In this document: positions 8,771 through 16,089 of the stretch, piece after piece
Layout of the letters: each line of letters starts with the position of its first letter
Position numbering within the stretch: the first letter of the stretch is position 1
Origin: JBGPIK01 sp041484845
GTDB lineage: Bacteria > Desulfobacterota > Binatia > UBA9968
NCBI GenBank assembly: GCA_041484845.1
Contig: JBGPIK010000055.1
Coordinates: 1-22,551 of the forward strand
Direction: 5' to 3'
DNA length: 22,551 bases
Program-made: the position numbers and the translations under genes
The notes under the pieces: model-generated
What the model saw: only the letters and a program-made list of their open reading frames with translations
Told to the model about the DNA's origin: nothing
Databases searched by the model: none

Positions 8771-9139
8771 ATGACCGATAATGGCGACAAAGAGAACCCA
8801 TCATTCATGCATACCAATGTCCCGAGAACCGTGCTCTTTGCGGACTCCACGATTTCCGGCAAGCTCAGCTACAATCTGCCGGTAAAGATCGACAGCCGTT
8901 TTACGGGTGAGGTGAAGGCGAGTGATCTTTTGGTGCTCGGGCCCAATGCGCACGTCGATGCCCATATCTCAGCCCGCCAACTGCAGTTAGAGGGGAAACT
9001 CATGGGAGACGTGCGCGTAATCGAGTGTTTTGAAATTATGCCCGGGGGCTATTTCAAAGGTGAGCTCAAAGCGGGGGAACTGCGGGTTCACCCCGGAGCC
9101 GTATTCGAAGGCAGCGGTGAAATCGTCGGCAGTCGTTAG
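8771..9139 (+). CDS. bactofilin (polymer-forming cytoskeletal protein)
   Basis: A 122-residue protein with the bactofilin (DUF583) beta-helix. A short disordered N-terminus of about 20 residues is followed by repeats of roughly 17-20 residues rich in G, V and L, such as ISGKLSYNLPVKIDSRFTGEV, LLVLGPNAHVDAHI, LEGKLMGDVRV and GGYFKGELKAGELRVHPGA. Bactofilins assemble into filaments without nucleotides at the inner membrane and help place cell-wall enzymes or set cell shape. The protein is compact, with a core of about 90 residues and short tails. The start is supported by GGAAGGA about ten bases before the ATG. It converges on rplS with only seven bases between the two stop codons, and no terminator is visible there. 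Confidence 0.92.
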   Translation: MTDNGDKENPSFMHTNVPRTVLFADSTISGKLSYNLPVKIDSRFTGEVKASDLLVLGPNAHVDAHISARQLQLEGKLMGDVRVIECFEIMPGGYFKGELKAGELRVHPGAVFEGSGEIVGSR

Positions 9140-9146
9140 CCCGCAT

Positions 9147-9503
9147 TTAACGCTTTGCCGGCCTTTCTTCGCCGTATAGACGCGCGGCCTTACCGGATCT
9201 CTCACGCAAGAAATAAAGCTTTGCGCGCCGTACTTTGCCGCGCGCCATCACCTCGACCTTCTCGATGCGGGGCGAGTGGAGCGGGAAAATACGTTCGACG
9301 CCAACTCCGTAAGAGATTTTTCTGACGGTAAATTTTGCGCGATTACCTTTTCCGGAAAGGCCGATAACGATTCCCTCGAAAACCTGGGTCCGTTCCTTTT
9401 CTCCTTCAACAACTTTTACGTGCACCCGGACCGTTTCCCCCGGCCTGAGGGCGGGGGGCTCTTTTTTGGATTGCTCGGCCTCTATTTGACTTACGATATT
9501 CAT
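9147..9503 (-). CDS. rplS: 50S ribosomal protein L19
   Basis: A 118-residue L19, the usual length (about 115-120), sitting at the 30S-50S interface of the ribosome. Recognisable parts are LRPGETVRVHVKVVEGEKER, QVFEGIVIG, FTVRKISYGVGVERIFPLHSP, IEKVEVMARGKVRRAKLYFLR and the basic tail. The ATG has AGGAG six bases upstream. It is the last gene of the leftward ffh operon, 19 bases after the trmD stop. The operon often continues into rnhB in other bacteria, but here it ends against the oppositely oriented bactofilin gene. Confidence 0.98.
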   Translation of the reverse strand: MNIVSQIEAEQSKKEPPALRPGETVRVHVKVVEGEKERTQVFEGIVIGLSGKGNRAKFTVRKISYGVGVERIFPLHSPRIEKVEVMARGKVRRAKLYFLRERSGKAARLYGEERPAKR

Positions 9504-9522
9504 GGCAAACTCCTATGATTTT

Positions 9523-10797
9523 CTAACGCCCCAATAAGCGATCGAAGATAATTGCAGCCGCAGATCGGACCGATAGATGATTATAATCCATCGCCCCCTG
9601 GATCGACTCGAGAACGTAATCGGCTTGTGAAAATACCTCTTGGGTCAGCCCCCATCCCGTGCCCAAAAGAATTAGAAAGGGGCGGGTCTCCTTTTCTAGC
9701 ATTTCGCGGAGCTCTGCGAAAGAGGTGCGCGACGCGCCGGATTTTGCCGAAGTCACGATTACGGTTGGCTTCTCTCCGTATTCCCGTTCGATCTCGATGA
9801 CGACATCGTCCAAAGTATCGCGGATTCGCACCAGGGCGAGAGCCTCTTTGCGCGTCACGTTGTACTGACTCCCATAGCCGACTTCCCAATGATCGATGAT
9901 TTTTAGCGCTAGCTTCTGCAAGGCTTTGACGGGTGTCACGACAAAGAATCTTGTAATGCCGTAGGTCCTGCCGGAGCGGGCGATATCGTGAATATCCATG
10001 TTTGTGACGGCGGTGGTAACGACCTGGCCATTCTTATCGTAGACGGGATGGTGGAGCAGCGCGACAAAAACCGGTGAACGGGCATGAAAAAAGAGAATTC
10101 TTTCTTCCCCGGTCAGGGACGCCTTCGTCAATAGGTCAGGACGCCGTTCGCGCGTAAGTCGAAGGCTCATCTCACGCCGCCATCGTTTAATGCGATCATG
10201 ATCACCCGAGAGCAACACCTCGGGGACCTTCATGCCGCGAAACTCTTCGGGGCGCGTGTAGTGCGGATATTCCAAAAGACCGTCGGAAAAGGATTCTTCT
10301 GCGGCTGAATTTTCGTTGCCGAGCACGCCCGGAATGAGTCTCGAGACTGCGTCAATCACAACCGTGGCCGCCGGTTCGCCGCCGCTCAGCGTGTAATCGC
10401 CGATCGAAAGCTCTTCATCGATGAAGGAATCAATCCTTGCGTCTACCCCTTCGTAACGACCGCAAACGAAAACTATCTCGGTTTCGCATGCCAGCCGAGC
10501 CGCGTCCTTTTGGGTGAAAACTTTTCCTTTCGGCGAAAGAAGAATGACCCGGGCCGTACGGGCATTTTTTCGAATCTCCTCAATTGCCGCCACCAAGGGT
10601 TCGGCTTTCATGACCATGCCGTGGCCGCCGCCGTACGGAGAGTCGTCGGTGGTACGGTGCCGGTCGATCGTATAATCGCGCAGATCCACCAAGCGAACAG
10701 AGATAAGACTTTTCTCTTGAGCCTTTTTCAGAATGCTGTAACCCAGAGAGGAGGCGAACATCTGGGGGAAAAGAGTTATGACGCTAAACTGGAGCAT
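9523..10797 (-). CDS. trmD: tRNA (guanine-N1-)-methyltransferase TrmD fused to a second SPOUT-type RNA methyltransferase domain
   Basis: A 424-residue protein, against about 240-260 for ordinary TrmD. Residues 1 to about 235 are a complete TrmD, which makes m1G37 in tRNAs to prevent frameshifting. It contains SPYGGGHGMVMKAEP (53-67), LLSPKGKVF, CGRYEGVD (112-119), DEELSIGDYTLSGGE (127-141) and SFSDGLLEYPHYTRP (169-183) with the catalytic aspartate at 172. Residues from about 240 to the end match the TrmD-associated SAM-dependent RNA methyltransferase domain (Methyltrn_RNA_4). This part has FVALLHHPVYDKNG, TAVTNMDIHDIARSGRTYG, the glycine-rich loop LLGTGWGL (377-384) and an NHLSVRSAAAI end. 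In many relatives it is a separate gene next to trmD. The target of the second domain is unknown to me. The gene starts 33 bases after the rimM stop. Confidence 0.95.
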   Translation of the reverse strand: MLQFSVITLFPQMFASSLGYSILKKAQEKSLISVRLVDLRDYTIDRHRTTDDSPYGGGHGMVMKAEPLVAAIEEIRKNARTARVILLSPKGKVFTQKDAARLACETEIVFVCGRYEGVDARIDSFIDEELSIGDYTLSGGEPAATVVIDAVSRLIPGVLGNENSAAEESFSDGLLEYPHYTRPEEFRGMKVPEVLLSGDHDRIKRWRREMSLRLTRERRPDLLTKASLTGEERILFFHARSPVFVALLHHPVYDKNGQVVTTAVTNMDIHDIARSGRTYGITRFFVVTPVKALQKLALKIIDHWEVGYGSQYNVTRKEALALVRIRDTLDDVVIEIEREYGEKPTVIVTSAKSGASRTSFAELREMLEKETRPFLILLGTGWGLTQEVFSQADYVLESIQGAMDYNHLSVRSAAAIIFDRLLGR

Positions 10798-10830
10798 AGC
10801 CCTGAGCTGAGGGAGAATAAAATCAGACCG

Positions 10831-11367
10831 CTAAAGATCGAGCAAGCCATCGGGTGGATTGATAATCATTTTTCCGGCGGCGAAATCGACCTTCTCAACG
10901 ATCTCTTTCACCGCTGGAATCAGGTGCTCCTTGTCCTCTCCCCGAACGACGTAGAGATCTCCTCCCGGTGTAGACCACGTTCGAGTGATGACACCGACGC
11001 GGGCGCCATTCAGGTCGAGTACTTCGAGGCCTATAACCTGATACTGGTAAAATTCCCCTGGCTTCAACGGTTGCAACGCCGTTTCGGGGACGCAAAGATC
11101 AAAACCGACCCATTGCTTTGCCTCTTCAATGCAGTTTACGCCTCGTAGCTTGATTAAGCGCTGCCGGCCATGGGGGTTGCTCGAATCGAGTACGTGCGCC
11201 GCGCGATACCCTTGTTTTTCGAGAAATACCTCACGTGCCGATGAAAAGATTGTTGTCTCAGCGTTATAAGGGTTTAATTTCAGCCACCCTTCAATGCCGT
11301 GGGTGGTGACAATTTCCCCCAGAGGAATAATCTGCTCTGGGGTCTTTGTAGGAGATGGGTTAGCTAT
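10831..11367 (-). CDS. rimM: ribosome maturation factor RimM, non-canonical start codon
   Basis: RimM binds ribosomal protein S19 and helps mature the 30S head. The reading frame contains both expected parts. The N-terminal barrel starts IPLGEIVTTHGIEGWLKLNPYN, and the C-terminal PRC-barrel contains GLEVLDLNGARVGVI, LYVVRG, LIPAVKEIV and an ending near NPPDGLLDL. No ATG, GTG or TTG lies between an upstream in-frame stop at 11401-11403 and the conserved start of the protein. The best candidate is ATA at 11365-11367, overlapping the khpA TAG stop and preceded by GGAAGA. It gives 178 residues, within the family range. Alternatives are ATT at 11329-11331 or 11326-11328 and CTG at 11320-11322. The product is certain, the exact start is not. 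Confidence 0.85.
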   Translation of the reverse strand: MANPSPTKTPEQIIPLGEIVTTHGIEGWLKLNPYNAETTIFSSAREVFLEKQGYRAAHVLDSSNPHGRQRLIKLRGVNCIEEAKQWVGFDLCVPETALQPLKPGEFYQYQVIGLEVLDLNGARVGVITRTWSTPGGDLYVVRGEDKEHLIPAVKEIVEKVDFAAGKMIINPPDGLLDL

Positions 11368-11600
11368 TTTTCTTCCACGATCTCCAGAACCACCTTGCGG
11401 TTAGTTCTGGAAGCTGCAGCATTGAGAATGGTGCGGATCGATTTCGCTGTTCGGCCTTGCTTACCGATGATCCGTCCCAAATCCTCTCTGGCCACTTTAA
11501 GCTCCACGACCGATGCAGTATCCCCTTCGGTTTCCCTGACCTCTACGGCATCCGGATTGTTCACCAGAGATCTTGCCAGGTACTGAACCAGTTCCTTCAT
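11364..11600 (-). CDS. khpA: KH-domain RNA-binding protein KhpA
   Basis: A 78-residue single KH domain protein, the usual KhpA size. The RNA-binding GXXG loop lies in GRIIGKQGRTAKSIR. The start MKELVQYLARSLVNNPD is typical of the family. I chose the ATG at 11598-11600, with AGGAGG about eleven bases upstream; a GTG four codons earlier would lie directly on that ribosome binding site and is less likely. KhpA binds many RNAs and in several bacteria pairs with KhpB/EloR. Its place between rpsP and rimM is the conserved one. Its TAG stop overlaps the proposed ATA start of rimM. Confidence 0.95.
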   Translation of the reverse strand: MKELVQYLARSLVNNPDAVEVRETEGDTASVVELKVAREDLGRIIGKQGRTAKSIRTILNAAASRTNRKVVLEIVEEK

Positions 11601-11626
11601 GAAGGCGGTCACCTCCTGCGCGCCGT

Positions 11627-11872
11627 TTAGCCGGCTTTTTTCGCCTTTTTAATAAGTTCGGAGACCGTTTGACTCGGTTTGGCCCCCTGCTTAATCCAGG
11701 TATCGATCTTCTCACCGTTGAGCTTGACCCCGCCGCCGGCGGCATTGGGATCGTAGGTCCCGACTTGCTCAAGGTAGCGACCGTCCCGCGGAAAGCGCCG
11801 ATCGCTTACCACGATCCGGTAAAAAGGGCGCTTTTTTGTCCCATGCCGACTGAGGCGGATAGTTACACTCAT
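11627..11872 (-). CDS. rpsP: 30S ribosomal protein S16
   Basis: An 81-residue S16 with the hallmark start SVTIRLSRHGTKKRPFYRIVV, followed by SDRRFPRDGRYLEQVGTYDPN and the tail WIKQGAKPSQTVSELIKKA. S16 is a primary 16S rRNA-binding protein needed for 30S assembly. The ATG is preceded by AAGGAG with an eight-base spacing, placed in the 14-base gap after the ffh stop, so the two genes are tightly linked. It is followed by khpA after 26 bases. Confidence 0.98.
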   Translation of the reverse strand: MSVTIRLSRHGTKKRPFYRIVVSDRRFPRDGRYLEQVGTYDPNAAGGGVKLNGEKIDTWIKQGAKPSQTVSELIKKAKKAG

Positions 11873-11886
11873 GTTTCTTTCTCCTT

Positions 11887-13227
11887 TTACTGGAAGGGGT
11901 TAGGCATGCGACTGAACAACGATCGCACTCCCATTTTGCTCACCCTCTGCATCATTTTTTTCATTTCCATGAATTGTTTCATGAGCCGATTGATATCGGT
12001 GACTGTCGTGCCGCTTCCCTGCGCAATGCGCCGGCGCCGGCTGCCATTCAGGATGGCCGGGTTGCGGCGTTCCTCCAGGGTCATCGAGTTGATAATCGCC
12101 TCGACGCGCTTCAGTTCGTTCTCCGCTTTGTCGGCGTCGACTTGTGAAGCGAGTTTTTTCCCCCCTGGAATCATCTCGAGCAAACTGTTCATGGACCCCA
12201 TTCTCTTAATTTGCTGAAGCTGGATTTGAAACTCTTCCAGCGTGAATTGTTGCTTCTGAAATGCTTTCTGCAGCCGGACCGCTTCTTTTTGCTCGACATT
12301 TTGTTGCACCTTATCGATGAGCGAAAGCACGTCGCCCATGCCGAGAATTCTCGAGGCCAGACGATCCGGATAAAACGGCTCCAACGCTTCGAGTTTCTCG
12401 CCGACACCGGAAAACAGAATCGGTTTGCCTACCATTTCACGAATGGAGAGCGCCGCACCGCCGCGCGCATCACCGTCTAGTTTTGTGAGAATGATGCCTG
12501 TCAGGCCGAGTTTGCCGTCGAATCCCGCGGCCTGGTTGACCGCATCTTGGCCGGTCATAGCGTCGGCGACGAAGAGGATTTGATGCGGCCGCACCGTTTG
12601 TTTTATGGCGGCGAGCTCCTGCATCAGATCTTCGTCAATATGTAAACGACCAGCGGTATCGATCAAGAGCACGTCACAAAACCGCTTTTTGGCTTCTTCG
12701 AGAGCCTGTTGGCATATGACCACCGGAGAGGTTCCAGGATCGGAATTATGGACCGGTAGTTCCAGTTCCTGTCCCAGGATTTTGAGTTGTTCAATGGCCG
12801 CGGGCCGGTAGACATCGGCGGGCACCAAATACGGAGTTCGTTTCTTTTCTGTTTTTAGGTGCCGTGCGAGTTTAGCCAGCGTGGTTGTTTTCCCGGAGCC
12901 TTGCAGCCCCACGAGCATGATCACCACCGGCGGCGCGGCCTTGAGATCCAGCTCCTGGTATTGGCCGCCGAGGAGATTGACAAGCTCCTCATGAACGATT
13001 TTTATAAATTGCTGTTCCGGACTAAGGCTTTGAAGGACCTCTCGCCCCATGGCCTTGGTCTTGACGGAATCAAGAAAAGTTTTAACCACCTTGATGTGCA
13101 CGTCGGCTTCCAACAGAGCCAATCGAACGTCGCGCAGGGCATCGTCGATATTCTTCTCGGTAATTTTTCCCTGACCGCGAAGTCTCTTAAAGGTCAGTTC
13201 AAGCTTATCGGTTAATGATTCAAACAT
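11887..13227 (-). CDS. ffh: signal recognition particle protein Ffh (SRP54)
   Basis: A 446-residue SRP GTPase that binds 4.5S RNA and signal sequences of nascent inner-membrane proteins. The N domain (1 to about 95) ends before the G domain. G1 is GLQGSGKTT (107-115), the DTAGR motif is at 190-194 and the specificity motif TKLD at 248-251, followed by the closing DGDARGGAALS. The methionine-rich M domain begins near 300. It contains LLEMIPGGKK and the RNA-binding helix region RIAQGSGTTVTDINRLM, then QFMEMKKMMQRVSKMG. The ribosome binding site is weak (AAGAA). It is the first gene of the leftward operon, with a plausible promoter at 13267-13295 just beyond the groEL terminator. Confidence 0.98.
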   Translation of the reverse strand: MFESLTDKLELTFKRLRGQGKITEKNIDDALRDVRLALLEADVHIKVVKTFLDSVKTKAMGREVLQSLSPEQQFIKIVHEELVNLLGGQYQELDLKAAPPVVIMLVGLQGSGKTTTLAKLARHLKTEKKRTPYLVPADVYRPAAIEQLKILGQELELPVHNSDPGTSPVVICQQALEEAKKRFCDVLLIDTAGRLHIDEDLMQELAAIKQTVRPHQILFVADAMTGQDAVNQAAGFDGKLGLTGIILTKLDGDARGGAALSIREMVGKPILFSGVGEKLEALEPFYPDRLASRILGMGDVLSLIDKVQQNVEQKEAVRLQKAFQKQQFTLEEFQIQLQQIKRMGSMNSLLEMIPGGKKLASQVDADKAENELKRVEAIINSMTLEERRNPAILNGSRRRRIAQGSGTTVTDINRLMKQFMEMKKMMQRVSKMGVRSLFSRMPNPFQ

Positions 13228-13266
13228 TTCTTGGGGCGGCTAAGGCGTGATATTTCAAGAGAAAAC

Positions 13267-13295
13267 AAACTAATATGAAAAATTCAGAGTGTCAA
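13267..13295 (-). promoter_or_regulatory. candidate sigma-70 promoter of the ffh operon
   Basis: On the minus strand a perfect TTGACA lies at 13290-13295. A weak -10 candidate TAGTTT (13267-13272, three of six) follows after 17 bases, and TATTAG lies nearer in an AT-rich stretch. The site sits between the groEL terminator and the ffh start, where a promoter is expected. The -35 box is convincing, the -10 is not. Confidence 0.45.
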
Positions 13296-13303
13296 GGCAG
13301 GGC

Positions 13304-13349
13304 AAAAATAGAAAGGCCCGCTACACCCCGGTTTGGAGGGTAGCGGGCC
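13304..13349 (-). terminator. intrinsic terminator after groEL
   Basis: GGCCCGCTAC (13315-13324) pairs perfectly over ten bases with GTAGCGGGCC (13340-13349). Read on the minus strand, the stem is followed at once by a T-rich tract (13304-13314, TTTCTATTTTT). It lies about 20 bases past the groEL stop codon. It should separate groESL transcription from the ffh operon downstream. Confidence 0.9.
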
Positions 13350-13368
13350 CAAACAGAACAGGGCTAGA

Positions 13369-15027
13369 TTACATCATGCCGCCCATACCGCCCATTCCAC
13401 CCATACCACCCATTCCACCGCCCGGAGGCATTGGAGGCATCGCCGATTTATCATCCGGTTTCTCCGCCACCATGGCTTCAGTAGTAAGAAGCATGCCGGC
13501 GACCGAAGCGGCATTCTGTAATGCCGTACGAACAACTTTCGTTGCGTCGATAATTCCGGCCTTCATAAGATCTTCGTATTCCTCTGTGGCGGCGTTAAAG
13601 CCGAAGGCGCCTTTACCCTCTTTGACTTTTTGAAGTGCGATGGCGCCTTCAACCCCGGCATTGATGGCGATACGACGAAGCGGCTCCTCGGAAACGCGCT
13701 TGATGATATTGACGCCCGATTTTTCCTCGTCGGAGACCCTTAGCTTGTCCAGTACCGCTGAGACTCTGAGAAGGGCTACGCCGCCGCCAGGGACGATTCC
13801 TTCTTCGACAGCGGCTCGGGTTGCATGGAGGGCATCTTCTACGCGAGCCTTCTTTTCTTTCATCTCGACTTCGGTAGCTGCGCCGACATTGATCACCGCG
13901 ACGCCACCGATAAGCTTGGCCAAACGCTCTTGCAACTTCTCGCGATCATAATCCGAGGTGGTTTCATCGATTTGGGCACGAATCTGTTTGATCCGGCCTT
14001 CGAGATCGGCCTTTTTGCCGGCTCCGTCAACAAGGGTCGTGTTATCTTTGTCAACGACGATCCTCTTCGCGCGGCCGAGGTCCTGAAGAGAAATATTGTC
14101 GAGCTTTATTCCCAATTCTTCGGCTATGAGCTTGCCACCGGTAAGAATGGCGATGTCTTCGAGCATCGCTTTGCGCCGGTCGCCAAAACCCGGGGCTTTC
14201 ACGGCGACGCAGTGCAGCGTGCCGCGAATTTTGTTGACGACGAGAGTAGCGAGCGCTTCGCCCTCAATGTCTTCAGCGATAATAATGAAAGGCTTGCCGG
14301 ATTTGGCGATCTGCTCGAGGACAGGCAGTATGTCTTTCATGTTGCCGATCTTTTTTTCGTGGATCAGCAGATAGGCGTCTTCGAGCACGCACTCCATGCG
14401 CTCCGGATCGGTGACGAAATACGGGGAGAGATAGCCCCGATCAAACTGCATCCCTTCGACCACATCGAGGGTTGTCTCCAGTCCTTTAGCTTCTTCAACC
14501 GTGATCACGCCTTCTTTGCCGACTTTGTTCATTGCCTCGGCGATAACATCGCCGATGGTCGAATCGTTGTTGGCTGCAATGGTGCCCACCTGAGCGATCT
14601 CTTTGGGATCCTTCGTGGGCTTCGAAAGGTTTTTTAGCTCGCCGATCATGGCCGTGACGGCCTTGTCAATGCCTCGTTTGAGCGACATGGGGTCGTGCCC
14701 GGCGGCAACCAGCTTAACTCCTTCCGCGAATATCTGGCGCGCCAGAACGGTCGCCGTCGTCGTACCGTCGCCGGCGACATCGGAAGTCTTGCTGGCAACT
14801 TCCTTAACCATCTGAGCACCCATATTTTCGAACTTGTCCTCGAGTTCTACTTCTTTGGCGACCGTGACCCCGTCCTTGGTCACATTGGGCGCGCCGAAGG
14901 ATCTGTCTAATACCACATTTCTTCCTTTGGGCCCGAGCGTGACCGTTACAGCGTCCGCTAGAATATTAACGCCTTTTAAAATGGCGTCACGTGCGTCGCG
15001 ATTAAATTTTACAATTTTGGCTGCCAT
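13369..15027 (-). CDS. groEL: 60 kDa chaperonin GroEL
   Basis: A 552-residue GroEL of standard length. It starts AAKIVKFNRDAR, has LGPKGRNVVLD near 31-41 and the ATP-site GDGTT at 86-90, as in E. coli. It carries the usual apical-domain region and the late signature EEGIVPGGGVALL. The C-terminus ends in a long flexible tail of repeated GGM units after PPMPPGGG, typical of GroEL and thought to line the cavity. It forms the double-ring folding machine with GroES. AGGAGG lies about eight bases before the ATG. It follows groES by 29 bases on the same strand, and transcription ends at the terminator just downstream. Confidence 0.99.
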   Translation of the reverse strand: MAAKIVKFNRDARDAILKGVNILADAVTVTLGPKGRNVVLDRSFGAPNVTKDGVTVAKEVELEDKFENMGAQMVKEVASKTSDVAGDGTTTATVLARQIFAEGVKLVAAGHDPMSLKRGIDKAVTAMIGELKNLSKPTKDPKEIAQVGTIAANNDSTIGDVIAEAMNKVGKEGVITVEEAKGLETTLDVVEGMQFDRGYLSPYFVTDPERMECVLEDAYLLIHEKKIGNMKDILPVLEQIAKSGKPFIIIAEDIEGEALATLVVNKIRGTLHCVAVKAPGFGDRRKAMLEDIAILTGGKLIAEELGIKLDNISLQDLGRAKRIVVDKDNTTLVDGAGKKADLEGRIKQIRAQIDETTSDYDREKLQERLAKLIGGVAVINVGAATEVEMKEKKARVEDALHATRAAVEEGIVPGGGVALLRVSAVLDKLRVSDEEKSGVNIIKRVSEEPLRRIAINAGVEGAIALQKVKEGKGAFGFNAATEEYEDLMKAGIIDATKVVRTALQNAASVAGMLLTTEAMVAEKPDDKSAMPPMPPGGGMGGMGGMGGMGGMM

Positions 15028-15056
15028 TGGTATTCCTCCTAAGGTTATATTGAAGG

Positions 15057-15347
15057 TTATTTTTCGATAATGCCGAGGATATCTTCCTCACGCATAATCA
15101 AATGCTCTTCGCCGTCGATGTTGATTTCGCTGCCGGAATATTTCCCGAAAAGCACGCGATCATTCACTTTCACATCAAGCGGCATGATTTTGCCATCATC
15201 ATTAACCTTGCCTTTGCCAATGGCCACCACCTTCCCCTCCTGCGGCTTTTCTTTCGCAGTATCCGGGATGATGATACCCCCTTTACTCTTTTCCTCTTCC
15301 GCGATCCTCTTAAGAATAACCCGATCCTGTAAAGGCCTAATTTTCAC
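15057..15347 (-). CDS. groES: 10 kDa co-chaperonin GroES
   Basis: A 96-residue GroES, the lid of the chaperonin. It begins KIRPLQDRVILKRI, contains the mobile loop EEEKSKGGIIIPDTAKEKP that docks on GroEL, and ends EEHLIMREEDILGIIEK. The start codon is GTG at 15345-15347, with AAAGGAGG six bases upstream, so translation should be efficient despite the GTG. A good sigma-70-like promoter lies 101 bases upstream. No CIRCE element (the HrcA operator) is present in the leader. Confidence 0.98.
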   Translation of the reverse strand: MKIRPLQDRVILKRIAEEEKSKGGIIIPDTAKEKPQEGKVVAIGKGKVNDDGKIMPLDVKVNDRVLFGKYSGSEINIDGEEHLIMREEDILGIIEK

Positions 15348-15447
15348 TTCCCGCCTCCTTTCAAAATAAAAGTTAAGCTACTGAATTTGTGTGGATTTGT
15401 CTCAGCCTGCGTTCCAAACAATGAACCGATTAGCCGAGAGCGACGTC

Positions 15448-15476
15448 AATCTAAGCATCAAACTTTGCCAAGTCAA
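15448..15476 (-). promoter_or_regulatory. sigma-70-like promoter of groES-groEL
   Basis: On the minus strand TTGACT (15471-15476) and TAGATT (15448-15453) are separated by exactly 17 bases, matching the consensus at five and four of six positions. The site lies in the 194-base gap between the DUF507 genes and groES. No heat-shock sigma-32 -10 box (CCCCAT-like) is seen at the expected distance. Confidence 0.6.
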
Positions 15477-15541
15477 GGTTTTGGCGACGGAATTTATTCA
15501 CCATGCGGCTGGAGAGGGGTCATTGCGGCATGTCGCGTGAA

Positions 15542-15817
15542 TCACTTTTTTTGCTTTCTCGATTCCTCTTCAAAGTATTTGCGATATAAAATGTCCCATT
15601 CGCGGCTGCCGGGCGGAACACGGCGAGAGAGCGACTGGATTTTGTGACGCACGACCTCATCGATGCGATCTTCACTTTGAAAGAAGTCGTGCAGTGTCTG
15701 TTTCGTTTCCGCCAAGGTGTGCCCCTCGTTGGCAAAAGTCGCAAGCTCACCTTTCCGCACTCCGTCAAGGATTAAGTGGGCCAGGTGCGAAATACGACTC
15801 TCCGATAGCCGAGTCAC
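15542..15817 (-). CDS. DUF507 family protein (second copy)
   Basis: A 91-residue, charged, mostly helical protein that resembles the DUF507 family and its upstream neighbour in length and layout. Visible parts are SRISHLAHLILDGVRKGELATF near the N-terminus, a central acidic-basic helix TLHDFFQSEDRIDEVVRHKIQ and the tail REWDILYRKYFEEESRKQKK. No catalytic or metal-binding motif, signal peptide or membrane segment is visible. The start codon overlaps the upstream DUF507 stop by four bases, which implies translational coupling and probably equal amounts of both proteins. The function of the family is unknown. It lies upstream of groESL on the same strand, but groESL has its own promoter. Confidence 0.85.
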   Translation of the reverse strand: MTRLSESRISHLAHLILDGVRKGELATFANEGHTLAETKQTLHDFFQSEDRIDEVVRHKIQSLSRRVPPGSREWDILYRKYFEEESRKQKK

Positions 15818-16089
15818 AAGATGAATCCCTTTTTTGCGGCGAGTTTTTGTTTAGCGATAAGAAACATCTTGTACGGATCCATATCCTTGGCGGCTCTGGC
15901 ATAAGAGGCTAACATCTTCCGCGCTTCCTCTTCGATGGCTTCTTCCTGGGCAAAGTTCTCGGCGACCACTTCCACGATCTTGCGCTTGATAGCGGCTTCG
16001 CTGCCCTTAGCCGTCATGAGCGCCTTGGTCTGGTAACGCAATAAGAGTAGCTGCGCGAGCTTTTCCAGTTGCTCCGGTTTAATCTTCAT
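15814..16089 (-). CDS. DUF507 family protein (first copy)
   Basis: A 91-residue helical protein with the DUF507 layout. It begins MKIKPEQLEKLAQLLLLRYQ and has a central charged helix rich in glutamate (about residues 35-65), then DMDPYKMFLIAKQKLAAKKGFIL. No enzymatic motif, signal or membrane segment is seen. It is the first gene of a two-gene unit and overlaps the second copy by four bases. The ATG abuts the gene-free region that holds DnaA-box-like sites, and the neighbour on the other side is transcribed away from it. Tandem DUF507 genes occur in other deltaproteobacteria and some deep-branching bacteria, but no function has been assigned that I know of. Confidence 0.85.
   Translation of the reverse strand: MKIKPEQLEKLAQLLLLRYQTKALMTAKGSEAAIKRKIVEVVAENFAQEEAIEEEARKMLASYARAAKDMDPYKMFLIAKQKLAAKKGFIL

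Noticed and set aside
11601..11612. GTG start for khpA four codons upstream
   Set aside because: The AGGAGG ribosome binding site abuts this GTG, and the family normally begins at the later MKELV.
13825..14637. 270-codon frame antisense to groEL
   Set aside because: It is a shadow of the strongly conserved groEL frame, has no ribosome binding site and no recognisable domain.
15426..15452. TTAGATTGA and CTCGGCTAA as a CIRCE-like inverted repeat before groES
   Set aside because: Only the outer four or five bases match CIRCE, the spacer is seven rather than nine, and the halves do not pair well.
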